This document shows positions 25,776-34,231 of a DNA stretch of 64,000 nt, one piece after another. Within the stretch, counting starts at the first letter, position 1; every line of letters starts with the position of its first letter. The DNA comes from CAYJFQ01 sp964369955 (GTDB lineage: Bacteria > Bacillota_I > Bacilli_A > Erysipelotrichales > Erysipelotrichaceae): NCBI GenBank assembly GCA_964369955.1, contig CAYJFQ010000002.1, forward strand, positions 1-64,000, in the 5' to 3' direction. The position numbers were made by a program, and so were the translations under genes. The notes below the pieces were generated by a model, which was not told where the DNA came from, did no database searches, and saw nothing but the letters and a program-made list of their open reading frames with translations.

Positions 25776-27971
25776 ATGCCTAGTTATAATAATGTTACAA
25801 AAGATGACTTTTACCAAGAAGTCTACTCATATATTACAAATAAAGAAAGTCTTGAATTGATAGAGAAGGCTTACCTTTTTGCATCAGACCGCCATTCTCA
25901 CCAGTTGCGTAAAAGTGGAGAACCTTATTTTGTTCATTCATTGAATGTTGCATTTATCTTAGCGCAGTTAAGAGTAGGACCTAAAACTATTTGCGCTGGA
26001 TTGTTACATGATTGTATTGAAGATTGCGGGATTAGTGTTGCGGACTTAGCTGAAGACTTTGACCAAGAGATTGCGACAATAGTTGAGAGTGTTTCTAAAA
26101 TCAAACAACTTAAATTTACCGATGAAAAAGAGTACTTAGCAAGCAATCACCGTAAAATATTTATCGCAATGGCTAAAGATATCAGGGTTATTTTAGTGAA
26201 GCTTGTTGATAGATTACATAATATGCGTACCTTAGAATTTCAATCTGCAGAAAAAAGGATGAAGATTTCAAAAGAAACTTTAGATGTCTATGCTCCTATC
26301 GCTCATAGATTAGGGATTAGTGAAATTAAAAATGAATTAGAAGACTTATCTTTTATGTACTTAGATAATGATAAATATAAAGAGATTACCACTTTAGTTG
26401 AAAAAAAGAAAACAGAACGTCAAGATAGTATTAAAAATACGATTAAAGAAATTGGAGATTTATTAGCTGAGCACGATATAAAATATCGTATTTTTGGTAG
26501 AAGTAAACACTTCTATAGTATCTATAAAAAAATGTCTCAAAAACATAAACGATTTGAAGAGATATTAGACTTGCAAGCAATCAGAATAGTAACAAAAAGC
26601 GAAACTAATTGTTATGAAGTTTTGGGATATATTCATGCACATTATCGACCTATTCCTGGTCGTTTAAAAGATTATATTGCAATGCCTAAAATGAATATGT
26701 ACCAATCTTTACATACAACTATCGTTGGAACTGATGGGGATATTTATGAAATTCAAATCAGAACTGAGTCAATGGATGCGATTGCTGAGCAAGGGGTTGC
26801 CGCACACTGGCGTTACAAAGAAGGTAAGAATTACAATGCGGTAAATGAACAAAAGGAAATCGAAGAAAGACTTTCTTGGTTTAAAGATATGAGCACAATG
26901 ACAGAAGATATTGGTGAAGGTCATGCTAAAGAGTACATGGATGTATTGCAAAAAGATTTGTTTGAAGCTAATATCTATGTAATGACGCCAAAGGGACGAG
27001 TAATTGACTTGCCTAATGGCGCTACTCCTATCGATTTCGCTTATCGTATTCATACAGATGTTGGACATAGTACTATTGGAGCTTTAGTTAATGGTTCACT
27101 AGTTCCTTTAAGTACGCAGCTTAAAACCGGCGATGTTGTACAAGTTAGAACTAACAAAAATGATCCAAGTCCTAGTGAAGATTGGTTGAAAATTGTTAAA
27201 ACTAGTCATGCGAAAAATAAAATAAGATCTTACTTTTTAAAGAAAGAACAAGATCGTAAATCTGAATATGTAGGTAAAGGTGAACAAATTCTTAAAGAAG
27301 AAGCTGCTAAACAAAAAGTTGAAGATATGTCAGTTCTTGAAAAAGATAAGATTGAAAATATCTTAAGTAATTTTTCAGTTAATAATTATCAGGATTTAAT
27401 GTATGCGATTGCTAGCAAATCATTAAACCCAACTTTAGTAATAGAAAAACTAACTAACAAAAAGAACATTTTTGATATATCTAAGTTCTTTACTAATCCT
27501 AAAAAAATTACTAAAAATACTTCTGGAACAGGTGTTAAAGTCGCAGGTATTGATACTATGAAACTCTCGCTAGCCAATTGTTGCTCACCTATACCTGGGG
27601 ATGATATTGTTGGTTATGTTTCAATGGGGGCAGGGGTTAAAGTACATCGTCGTGATTGTCCTAATATTGCGAGAGAAAAAAATAGATTATTAGAAGTATA
27701 TTGGGATGATTTGGGATCTAATACTCGTAAGTTTGAATCTAAACTTGTGGTCTATGGTAGAGATCGTAGTTATTTATTAAGTGACTTAATTACAATGATC
27801 GCTCAATGCCAAGCTGGTCTTGTGGCTGTTGATAGTAAAGTAGATGATTCAACACTAACGGCAATTACTCATTTTACTATTTCAGTAAATGATGGAGAGC
27901 ATTTAAGAACAGTAATTGCAAATCTTCGTAAGGTAAATAGTGTTACTAGTGTTGAACGACTTGCAAATTAG
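25776..27971 (+). CDS. rel: Bifunctional (p)ppGpp synthetase/hydrolase Rel
   Basis: Stringent-response enzyme of 731 residues. The HD hydrolase domain has RKSGEPYFVHSLNVA and LLHDCIEDC; the synthetase domain has RIFGRSKHFYSIYKKM and LDLQAIRIV; a TGS domain (YVMTPKGRVIDLPNGATPID), a Cys-rich zinc-finger region (NCCSPIPGDD, CPNIAREK) and a C-terminal ACT domain follow. Both active sites look intact. The start at 25776 (MPSYNNV) is preferred because the -10 box lies six bases upstream; an ATG at 25758 would lie upstream of that -10 box. The gene precedes T-box-hisS-aspS, as in Bacillus. Confidence 0.96.
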   Translation: MPSYNNVTKDDFYQEVYSYITNKESLELIEKAYLFASDRHSHQLRKSGEPYFVHSLNVAFILAQLRVGPKTICAGLLHDCIEDCGISVADLAEDFDQEIATIVESVSKIKQLKFTDEKEYLASNHRKIFIAMAKDIRVILVKLVDRLHNMRTLEFQSAEKRMKISKETLDVYAPIAHRLGISEIKNELEDLSFMYLDNDKYKEITTLVEKKKTERQDSIKNTIKEIGDLLAEHDIKYRIFGRSKHFYSIYKKMSQKHKRFEEILDLQAIRIVTKSETNCYEVLGYIHAHYRPIPGRLKDYIAMPKMNMYQSLHTTIVGTDGDIYEIQIRTESMDAIAEQGVAAHWRYKEGKNYNAVNEQKEIEERLSWFKDMSTMTEDIGEGHAKEYMDVLQKDLFEANIYVMTPKGRVIDLPNGATPIDFAYRIHTDVGHSTIGALVNGSLVPLSTQLKTGDVVQVRTNKNDPSPSEDWLKIVKTSHAKNKIRSYFLKKEQDRKSEYVGKGEQILKEEAAKQKVEDMSVLEKDKIENILSNFSVNNYQDLMYAIASKSLNPTLVIEKLTNKKNIFDISKFFTNPKKITKNTSGTGVKVAGIDTMKLSLANCCSPIPGDDIVGYVSMGAGVKVHRRDCPNIAREKNRLLEVYWDDLGSNTRKFESKLVVYGRDRSYLLSDLITMIAQCQAGLVAVDSKVDDSTLTAITHFTISVNDGEHLRTVIANLRKVNSVTSVERLAN

Positions 27972-28029
27972 TTTTCTATTTGTTAATATTTATTAAACCA
28001 ATGATTAGAATAAGAGTTTATTAAGCTTT

Positions 28030-28200
28030 ATAGAGAGGAAACGGATGCTGAAAGTTTCTAAGTGAAATAAATGGTAGACCTCTAATCGGTATTGATATGA
28101 ATTTTACTAGTATCAATCGTAACTTGGCGTTAACAAGTTTAAAGTCTAAATAAAGGTGGCACCACGCAACAGCGTCCTTAAGCCGCTTTTTTTATTATTC
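28030..28200 (+). promoter_or_regulatory. T-box leader of hisS-aspS
   Basis: tRNA-sensing riboswitch that lets transcription continue when the cognate tRNA is uncharged. The T-box core AAAGGTGGCACCACG (28152-28166) is intact, followed by the terminator AGCG-T-C-CTTAA-G-C-CGCT with a seven-T run (28171-28193). Stem I starts at AGAGAGG (28032-28038) and closes with CCTCT (28079-28083); it is short, about 50 nt, and contains GGATGCTGA. The specifier is not certain: the best-placed triplet by the closing helix is GAC (Asp, 28077-28079), and I see no well-placed His codon. Confidence 0.92.
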
Positions 28201-28213
28201 AGGAGGATGAAAT

Positions 28214-29500
28214 ATGACAAACTATCAAGTACCTCGTGGCACACAAGATGTCTATGGGGAAGAAATTAAAAAATGGCATTACATTGAACAACTGATTAGA
28301 GATTTTTGTGCTGTTTACAACTATCAAGAAGTAAGAACCCCAATATTTGAACATACTGAGGTCTTTAAACGTGGCAATGATAGTAGTGATATGGTTAATA
28401 AAGAAATGTATACATTTCTAGACTCTGGCGATCGTAGTTTAACTTTGCGACCTGAAGGGACAGCTGGCATTGTGAGAAGTTATGTTGAAAATAAAAGATA
28501 TGGCGATCCTGATCAACCGTTGAAAATGTATTATATTGCGCCAAACTTCAGATATGAAAGACCACAAAAAGGAAGAATGAGAATTCATAACCAATTCGGA
28601 ACTGAAGTCATAGGAGTCAAAAATCCTTTAATAGATTCTGAAATTATTTCGTTAGGCTATAGCTTTGTTAGTGTTCTAGGATTAAAAGATTTAAAAGTAC
28701 TAATTAATACTTTAGGTGATGCACAATCACGTAATGATTACAAGGAAGCTCTATTAAAATATTTCAAACCTTATATAACTGATTTATGCAGAGATTGCCA
28801 AAGAAGATATCAACAAAATCCTTTGAGAATTTTGGATTGCAAAGTTGATGCTAAATCAGAAGTGATGAAAAATGCCCCTAAGTTGAGCGATTATTTGAAT
28901 CAAGAATCTAAAGAATATTTTAATGATGTGCTTAAAAGTTTAGATGAATTAGGTATTCCTTATGAAATTGATGAAAAGTTAGTGAGGGGTTTAGATTACT
29001 ATGGACACACAGTTTTTGAGGTAGTGAGCATTAATCCTGATATGGGCTCTCAATCAACTGTGTTTGCGGGTGGTCGTTATGACAATTTTGTAGAATATTT
29101 TGGCGGTCCTAGCGTTAGTGGTGTTGGTTTTGGTATGGGCGTTGAAAGACTGTTGGTAGCTTTGGATAGTGAAAAAGTTGAGCTACCTATCGATAATGGA
29201 ATTGATTTATATTTAATGCCACTAGAAACAAGATTTCAAAGTTATGCTCTTGCGATAGCTAGTCAAACGCGTGCTTTTGGCTTTAAAACTGACATGGATT
29301 TTGTCGGCAAGAATCTCAAGGGAATGTTCAAGACAGCTGATCGCAAACAAGCTAAAGTAGTCGGAATTATTGGCGAAGATGAATTTAATGAAACAAAAGT
29401 TACTCTAAAGAATATTAAGACTCAACAACAAATATCTATTGATGTCGAAAATATTATTGAAGTATTAGATAAATGGTTAGAAGAGGAAAAAGAATGCTAA
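28214..29500 (+). CDS. hisS: Histidyl-tRNA synthetase
   Basis: Class II synthetase of 428 residues that charges tRNA-His. Motif 2 is APNFRYERPQKGRMRIHNQFG; the His-specific motifs are VRGLDYYGHTVFEV and FAGGRYDNFVEYFGG, and motif 3 is GVGFGMGVERLL; the anticodon-binding domain follows. The start has AGGAGG nine bases upstream, after the T-box terminator. It overlaps aspS by seven bases (ATGCTAA). Confidence 0.97.
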   Translation: MTNYQVPRGTQDVYGEEIKKWHYIEQLIRDFCAVYNYQEVRTPIFEHTEVFKRGNDSSDMVNKEMYTFLDSGDRSLTLRPEGTAGIVRSYVENKRYGDPDQPLKMYYIAPNFRYERPQKGRMRIHNQFGTEVIGVKNPLIDSEIISLGYSFVSVLGLKDLKVLINTLGDAQSRNDYKEALLKYFKPYITDLCRDCQRRYQQNPLRILDCKVDAKSEVMKNAPKLSDYLNQESKEYFNDVLKSLDELGIPYEIDEKLVRGLDYYGHTVFEVVSINPDMGSQSTVFAGGRYDNFVEYFGGPSVSGVGFGMGVERLLVALDSEKVELPIDNGIDLYLMPLETRFQSYALAIASQTRAFGFKTDMDFVGKNLKGMFKTADRKQAKVVGIIGEDEFNETKVTLKNIKTQQQISIDVENIIEVLDKWLEEEKEC

Positions 29501-31230
29501 GAACAAAAAATAATGGCGAATTACGCTTATCAAATGTTGATGAAACAGTTGAGTTAGTAGGTTGGGTTGCAAAAAGAAGAAATTTTGGCGCAATCGTTTT
29601 CATTGATTTAAGAGATAGATATGGTTTAACACAATTGGTATTCAATGAAGTATTAGCGGATAAAATTAAAGATGTTAGAAATGAATACATTTTAAAGATT
29701 AAAGGAATAGTAAAGGCTAGAGAATCTGTAAATCCTAACCTTCCAACTGGCGATATAGAAGTAATAGTTAATGAAGTTGAGTTAATCAACAGTGCAAACA
29801 CTACTCCAATTATAATCGCGGATGAAACGGATGCTTTAGAAGATACTAGATTAAAATATCGCTATTTAGATTTAAGAAGGCCGGTAATGCAACAAAAACT
29901 AATTACTCGTCATAAGATTACTAAAATTATGCGTAACTTCTTAGATGATTTAGATTTTGTAGAAATTGAAACGCCAATTTTAACCAAATCAACTCCTGAA
30001 GGAGCAAGAGATTACTTAGTACCAAGTAGAGTACACCCTGGTCAATTTTATGCTTTACCTCAATCTCCTCAGTTATTTAAACAACTTCTAATGGTTTCAG
30101 GTTTCGAAAGATACTATCAAGTAGCACGCTGTTTTAGAGATGAAGATTTAAGAGCTGACCGTCAGTTAGATTTTACTCAAGTTGATATTGAAGCTTCTTT
30201 TTTGAGTGATATCGAAATTCAAACTATGATCGAAGAAATGGTTAAAAAAGTAATGAAGGATGGTTTAGGACTTGATGTAACAACGCCATTTTTAAGAATT
30301 CCTTATCAAGAAGCTATGGATGTTTATGGCAGTGATAAACCAGATAATCGTTTCGAGTTAACTCTAAATAATTTAAATTCGATTTTCGCTAATAGTGAAT
30401 TTAAAGTGTTCAGTGATGGATTAGCTAATAATAAATCGATCAAAGGAATTGTTGTTAATAACCACAATCCTAGTCGAAAAGTTATTGATAGTTACACTGA
30501 ATTATGTAAAAAATATGGAGCTAAAGGCTTAGTTTGGTTGAAAGTTGTTGAAAATAATTTTGAAGGTGGCTCTGCTAAGTTTATTAGCGAAAATGAAAAA
30601 GAAGCTCTATTTGAAGAATTAAATTTAATAAATGGTGATTTATTATTAATTGTTTGTGATGACTGGTCAATCACTTGTGATAGTTTAGGCGCTTTACGTT
30701 TGGAGATTGCCAAGGAGCTGTCATTGATTGATAATAGTGTATTCTCATACTTATGGGTTACTGATTTTCCATTATTTGAATATTCTGCGGAAGATAATCG
30801 TTATTATGCAAAACATCATCCATTTACAAGACCTAATATTCAATCAATTGATGAATTAAAAAGTAATCCAAGCAATGTTAAAGCTTTTGCTTATGACTTA
30901 GTATTGAACGGAAATGAAATCGCTGGTGGTTCATTACGTATTTATGATCAAGAAATGCAAACAGTAATGTTTGAGGCTCTTGGATTTACTAAGGAAGAAA
31001 TTGAAGAAAGATTTGGTTTCTTCATCGACGCTTTCCAATACGGAACCCCTCCTCATGGTGGCATTGCGTTTGGTTTAGATCGTTTTGCGATGGTGTTAAC
31101 TAATAGTGATTCCATTCGTGATGTAATCGCATTCCCTAAAAATGCAAATGCTAAGTGTCCACTTTCAGACGCACCTGGTTTTGTTGAAGAAAAACAATTA
31201 AAAGAATTACACTTAGAGATAATCAAGTAG
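29494..31230 (+). CDS. aspS: Aspartyl-tRNA synthetase
   Basis: Class II synthetase of 578 residues, the bacterial type with a GAD insertion domain. The N-terminal OB fold (VELVGWVAKRRNFGAIVFID) binds the anticodon; motif 2 is QVARCFRDEDLRADRQLDFTQVD and motif 3 is PPHGGIAFGLDRFAMVL. The in-frame TTG-like upstream extension is rejected because ATG 29494 has GAGGAAAAAG and overlaps the hisS stop. Expression is controlled by the T-box ahead of hisS. The 6S RNA promoter begins directly after the stop codon. Confidence 0.97.
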   Translation: MLRTKNNGELRLSNVDETVELVGWVAKRRNFGAIVFIDLRDRYGLTQLVFNEVLADKIKDVRNEYILKIKGIVKARESVNPNLPTGDIEVIVNEVELINSANTTPIIIADETDALEDTRLKYRYLDLRRPVMQQKLITRHKITKIMRNFLDDLDFVEIETPILTKSTPEGARDYLVPSRVHPGQFYALPQSPQLFKQLLMVSGFERYYQVARCFRDEDLRADRQLDFTQVDIEASFLSDIEIQTMIEEMVKKVMKDGLGLDVTTPFLRIPYQEAMDVYGSDKPDNRFELTLNNLNSIFANSEFKVFSDGLANNKSIKGIVVNNHNPSRKVIDSYTELCKKYGAKGLVWLKVVENNFEGGSAKFISENEKEALFEELNLINGDLLLIVCDDWSITCDSLGALRLEIAKELSLIDNSVFSYLWVTDFPLFEYSAEDNRYYAKHHPFTRPNIQSIDELKSNPSNVKAFAYDLVLNGNEIAGGSLRIYDQEMQTVMFEALGFTKEEIEERFGFFIDAFQYGTPPHGGIAFGLDRFAMVLTNSDSIRDVIAFPKNANAKCPLSDAPGFVEEKQLKELHLEIIK

Positions 31231-31259
31231 TTTTAATTCAACGATTATTATGTTATCAT
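31231..31259 (+). promoter_or_regulatory. Promoter of the 6S RNA gene
   Basis: TTTTAA (31231-31236) and TATCAT (31254-31259) with a 17-base spacer and an extended TG at 31251-31252. It begins right after the aspS stop codon and would start transcription near 31266. Confidence 0.6.
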
Positions 31260-31266
31260 TTAAATG

Positions 31267-31410
31267 CCTAAGGAGAATATATTTCCAACACTTCTATTTA
31301 GGGAATTCGGATATTCTTTATTTGTGTTGAACACTTAGTTTTAACTAGGGATCCTAATAATAAAGGTAGAATACCCACCTGTACTTACAGGGAATAGGCT
31401 ACTTCTTAGG
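31267..31410 (+). ncRNA. ssrS: 6S RNA
   Basis: Regulatory RNA that mimics an open promoter and sequesters housekeeping RNA polymerase. The closing helix is CCTAAG (31267-31272) with CTTAGG (31405-31410); the 5' strand reads CCTAAGGAGAATATATTTCC and the 3' strand AATAGGCTACTTCTTAGG, with a large central bubble between. The inner stem contains the GATCCTAATAA and GGTAGAATACC segments. Position directly downstream of aspS is that of Bacillus 6S-1 (bsrA). About 144 nt is a little shorter than usual. Folding and a covariance search would confirm. Confidence 0.8.
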
Positions 31411-31438
31411 TTATATTTATATTTAAAGGAGCGATATT

Positions 31439-31651
31439 ATGAATGAATTTTGGTCAAGTATTATTAGCTTAGTTGTAGGCTTAGTTATTGGTGGTGGATT
31501 AGGATTTTATTTCACTCGTAAGCATATAACTAAACAAATTAAAGAAAACCCACCTATCAATGAGAAAATGATTAGAGCAATGTATAGACAAATGGGTAGA
31601 ACTCCTAGTGAAGTTCAAGTACGTCAAATTATGAAATCAATGGGACAATAG
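31439..31651 (+). CDS. yneF: UPF0154 membrane protein YneF
   Basis: A 70-residue protein with one N-terminal membrane helix (IISLVVGLVIGGGLGFYFT) and a basic cytoplasmic tail containing the family signature NEKMIRAMYRQMGRTPSE and QVRQIMKSM. Its function is unknown, although it is widely conserved in Bacillota. The start has AAGGAGC. A short terminator overlaps its stop codon. Confidence 0.9.
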   Translation: MNEFWSSIISLVVGLVIGGGLGFYFTRKHITKQIKENPPINEKMIRAMYRQMGRTPSEVQVRQIMKSMGQ

Positions 31652-31671
31652 CATCTAAAAATGCTATTTTT
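31648..31671 (+). terminator. Terminator of yneF
   Basis: ATAGCAT (31648-31654) and ATGCTAT (31661-31667) pair around CTAAAA, followed by T bases. The glycosyltransferase ATG is only three bases after the T-run. Confidence 0.75.
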
Positions 31672-31674
31672 CTT

Positions 31675-32382
31675 ATGTGGAAACTAATACGTAAAATATT
31701 GAAATATATCATTATTATCTTGACTGTTATTTTCTTAGTGTTTACCGTCTTAGGTTATGCTTATTATCAACAAGCCATCGCGATGTATCCAATCGAAGAA
31801 ACAATTGATGAAATTAGAGCGCAAGATAATTATGTTGTTATTTCTGAAATATCAAATGACTTTTTAAACGCCGTTGTAGCTGTTGAGGACAATGGTTTTT
31901 ATCAGCGTTATGGCATCGACCTTGTGGCTATTAGTAGGGCTCTTGTCACAAATATCTTTAGTGGTGAAATAGTCATGGGTGGTTCTACAATTACCCAACA
32001 GCTTTCTAAAAATATATTTTTTACTCAAGAACAATTTTTAATCAGAAAATTTGCAGAAGTATTTATGGTTTATAAGTTGGAAGATATGTACACTAAAGAT
32101 GAGATTTTAGAATTATATGTAAATATTAATTACTATGGAGATTCATTTACCGGAATTAAAGATGCTTCTTTAGGATACTTTGATGTTTTACCCATTGATT
32201 TAAATTTAGCGCAAGCTAGTTTGTTAGCCGGGCTTCCAAATGCACCTAGTGTCTATCAATTAAGCAATGGGTTAGAATTAGCTAAAAAAAGACAGAAGAT
32301 TGTCTTAGATTATATGGTTAAATTTGAGTGCATTACTCAAACAGAGGCTGATAAAGCCTACAAGGAGGATATTGGTTACTAA
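31675..32382 (+). CDS. Monofunctional peptidoglycan glycosyltransferase
   Basis: GT51 enzyme that polymerises lipid II into glycan strands, 235 residues, without a transpeptidase domain. One membrane helix (YIIIILTVIFLVFTVLGYAY) precedes the catalytic motifs AVEDNGFYQRYGID (catalytic Glu), GGSTITQQLSKNIFF, KDEILELYVNINYYGD and ASLLAGLPNAPS. The start is odd: it lies just after the yneF terminator with no ribosome-binding site. The sugar kinase gene follows at once and may be coupled. Confidence 0.92.
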   Translation: MWKLIRKILKYIIIILTVIFLVFTVLGYAYYQQAIAMYPIEETIDEIRAQDNYVVISEISNDFLNAVVAVEDNGFYQRYGIDLVAISRALVTNIFSGEIVMGGSTITQQLSKNIFFTQEQFLIRKFAEVFMVYKLEDMYTKDEILELYVNINYYGDSFTGIKDASLGYFDVLPIDLNLAQASLLAGLPNAPSVYQLSNGLELAKKRQKIVLDYMVKFECITQTEADKAYKEDIGY

Positions 32383-32383
32383 T

Positions 32384-33298
32384 ATGATATATACATTGAC
32401 ATTGAATCCATCGCTTGATTACATGATTTATTTAGAAGATTTTCAGGAGAGAGAAATAAATATCTTTAATAACTATGATTTCTTACCAGGAGGCAAAGGT
32501 ATTAATGTTGCGACTGTTTTAACAAATCTTGAGAATGATGTTGTTGCTTTAGGATTTGTAGGTGGGTTTACTGGGAAACAATTGATCGATAAATTAAATT
32601 TAATTAAAGTTAAAACTGATTTTGTTGAGTTAGAATCTGGAGAAAATAGGGTTAATGTTAAAATAAAATCAATAACCGAGACTGAAATTAATGGTGAAGG
32701 ACCGGATATTAATAATAATGATTTAACAAAATTATTTGATAAGTTAAGTAAACTGGAAGATGGTGATATTTTAGTATTATCAGGAAGTATCCCTAACTGT
32801 CTTAGTCAAACTATTTATCAAGAAATTCTATATTTATTAAAAGATAAAGAAATTAAAGTTTGTTTAGATTGTCGTAATGAACTTCTAACAAACTGTTTGC
32901 AATTCAAACCTTTTTTAATTAAACCTAATCGTAAAGAATTGGAAGAAATATTTAAAGTTAAAATCGATAGTACTGATGACTTAATTATGTATGCAAAAAA
33001 GCTACAAAATATGGGCGCTATTAATGTCTTGGTATCAATGGATAGTAAAGGTGCATTGTTAATTGACGAATTTCAAAAAGTTCATATTCAAAAAGCTGCA
33101 ATAGGCAAATTAGTAAATTCGATAGGGGCAGGAGATTCTACTGTTGCGGGTTTCATTACTGGGTATTTAAATGGTGATGATTACTCAGAAGTTTTAAAAT
33201 TAAGTGTAGCATCTGGAAGTGCTAGTGCTTTCTCTAGATCATTGGCTTCTAAAAATGAAATATTCGAAATTTTGAAAGGACTAAATAATGAAACTTAA
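32384..33298 (+). CDS. PfkB-family 1-phosphofructokinase/tagatose-6-phosphate kinase
   Basis: Sugar-phosphate kinase of 304 residues. PfkB signature 1 (PGGKGINVATVLTNL) and signature 2 (NSIGAGDSTVAGFITGYL, with the catalytic Asp in GAGDS) are intact. The start MIYTLTLNPSLDYMIYL is that of the FruK/LacC subfamily, which phosphorylates fructose-1-P or tagatose-6-P; no fructose PTS gene is adjacent, so the substrate is open. ATG 32384 with AAGGAGG is chosen over a longer in-frame opening. It overlaps the next gene by 11 bases. Confidence 0.88.
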   Translation: MIYTLTLNPSLDYMIYLEDFQEREINIFNNYDFLPGGKGINVATVLTNLENDVVALGFVGGFTGKQLIDKLNLIKVKTDFVELESGENRVNVKIKSITETEINGEGPDINNNDLTKLFDKLSKLEDGDILVLSGSIPNCLSQTIYQEILYLLKDKEIKVCLDCRNELLTNCLQFKPFLIKPNRKELEEIFKVKIDSTDDLIMYAKKLQNMGAINVLVSMDSKGALLIDEFQKVHIQKAAIGKLVNSIGAGDSTVAGFITGYLNGDDYSEVLKLSVASGSASAFSRSLASKNEIFEILKGLNNET

Positions 33299-34214
33299 AA
33301 TGGCAATTATGGGAGCTGGAAATATTAGTTATCGAGTAGCTCAAGGTATTGTAAGTAGTGAAAATGTTGAATTAACGCTTATCGCTTCTAGAGATTTATC
33401 AAAAGCAAAAGCACTTGCAGATAAATTTTTAATAGAAAATTATTCTGATAATTATCAAGATCTTTATGGAGATAATGTTGACGCTATTTATATTACAACA
33501 ATTAATAGTGTTCACTATCAACACATTAAAGATGCTTTACAAAATAAAAAACATGTTATTTGTGAAAAACCAATGTTAATTGATAAAGATGAATTAGTTG
33601 AGTTATACCAACTAGCACAAAATAATGGATGTTTTTTATTAGAAGCTATGAAATGTCGTTATTTACCTAGTACTGATAAAATAAAATCATTATTGAGAGA
33701 ATTTCCGATTCCAAAAAATGTTAGTGCATCTTTTTGTCGAGATGAGAAGATTGAAAAAGGACATTGGATTTATGATTCTAAATACGGAGGAGCTATGGTT
33801 GATGTTGGCTCATATGTTTACAGCATGGTTCTCGAAGTGTTTCCTAATGCCTTCACTTGCTTAAATAAACAACAAGTGATTAGAGATGGTATCGATGAAA
33901 CCACTTGGATTTATGCGAAAAACCAATTAAATACAACTTTTCAAATGGGTGCATCTAAAATGTTTACTCTTGATAACCGCTTAGAAATCAGTGGTGAAGA
34001 TTACCAGTTAGTTGCAAGAAATTTTTGGAAGGAATATAATATTGAAGTATATAAATATGGAAAATTAGTAGAAGTATTTAAAGAAGATTATAAAAGTGAG
34101 TTTTCTTTTCAGGTAGATTTCCTTGCGAAAACTATTATAGAAAACAAAATATATGAAGAAAATGATAAACAACTTAAATTTTTAGAAAGAATTATGGAGA
34201 TTTATTATTGTTAA
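33288..34214 (+). CDS. Gfo/Idh/MocA-family oxidoreductase
   Basis: NAD(P)-dependent sugar or cyclitol dehydrogenase of 308 residues. The Rossmann motif is MGAGNISYRVAQGI, the family motif EKP is in VICEKPMLIDKDEL, and the catalytic region is GGAMVDVGSYVYSMVLEVFP. It overlaps the kinase gene, which suggests they handle the same sugar, but the substrate is not evident. The LCP gene follows closely. Confidence 0.85.
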   Translation: MKLKMAIMGAGNISYRVAQGIVSSENVELTLIASRDLSKAKALADKFLIENYSDNYQDLYGDNVDAIYITTINSVHYQHIKDALQNKKHVICEKPMLIDKDELVELYQLAQNNGCFLLEAMKCRYLPSTDKIKSLLREFPIPKNVSASFCRDEKIEKGHWIYDSKYGGAMVDVGSYVYSMVLEVFPNAFTCLNKQQVIRDGIDETTWIYAKNQLNTTFQMGASKMFTLDNRLEISGEDYQLVARNFWKEYNIEVYKYGKLVEVFKEDYKSEFSFQVDFLAKTIIENKIYEENDKQLKFLERIMEIYYC

Positions 34215-34231
34215 ATAGACCGAGGAAAATA

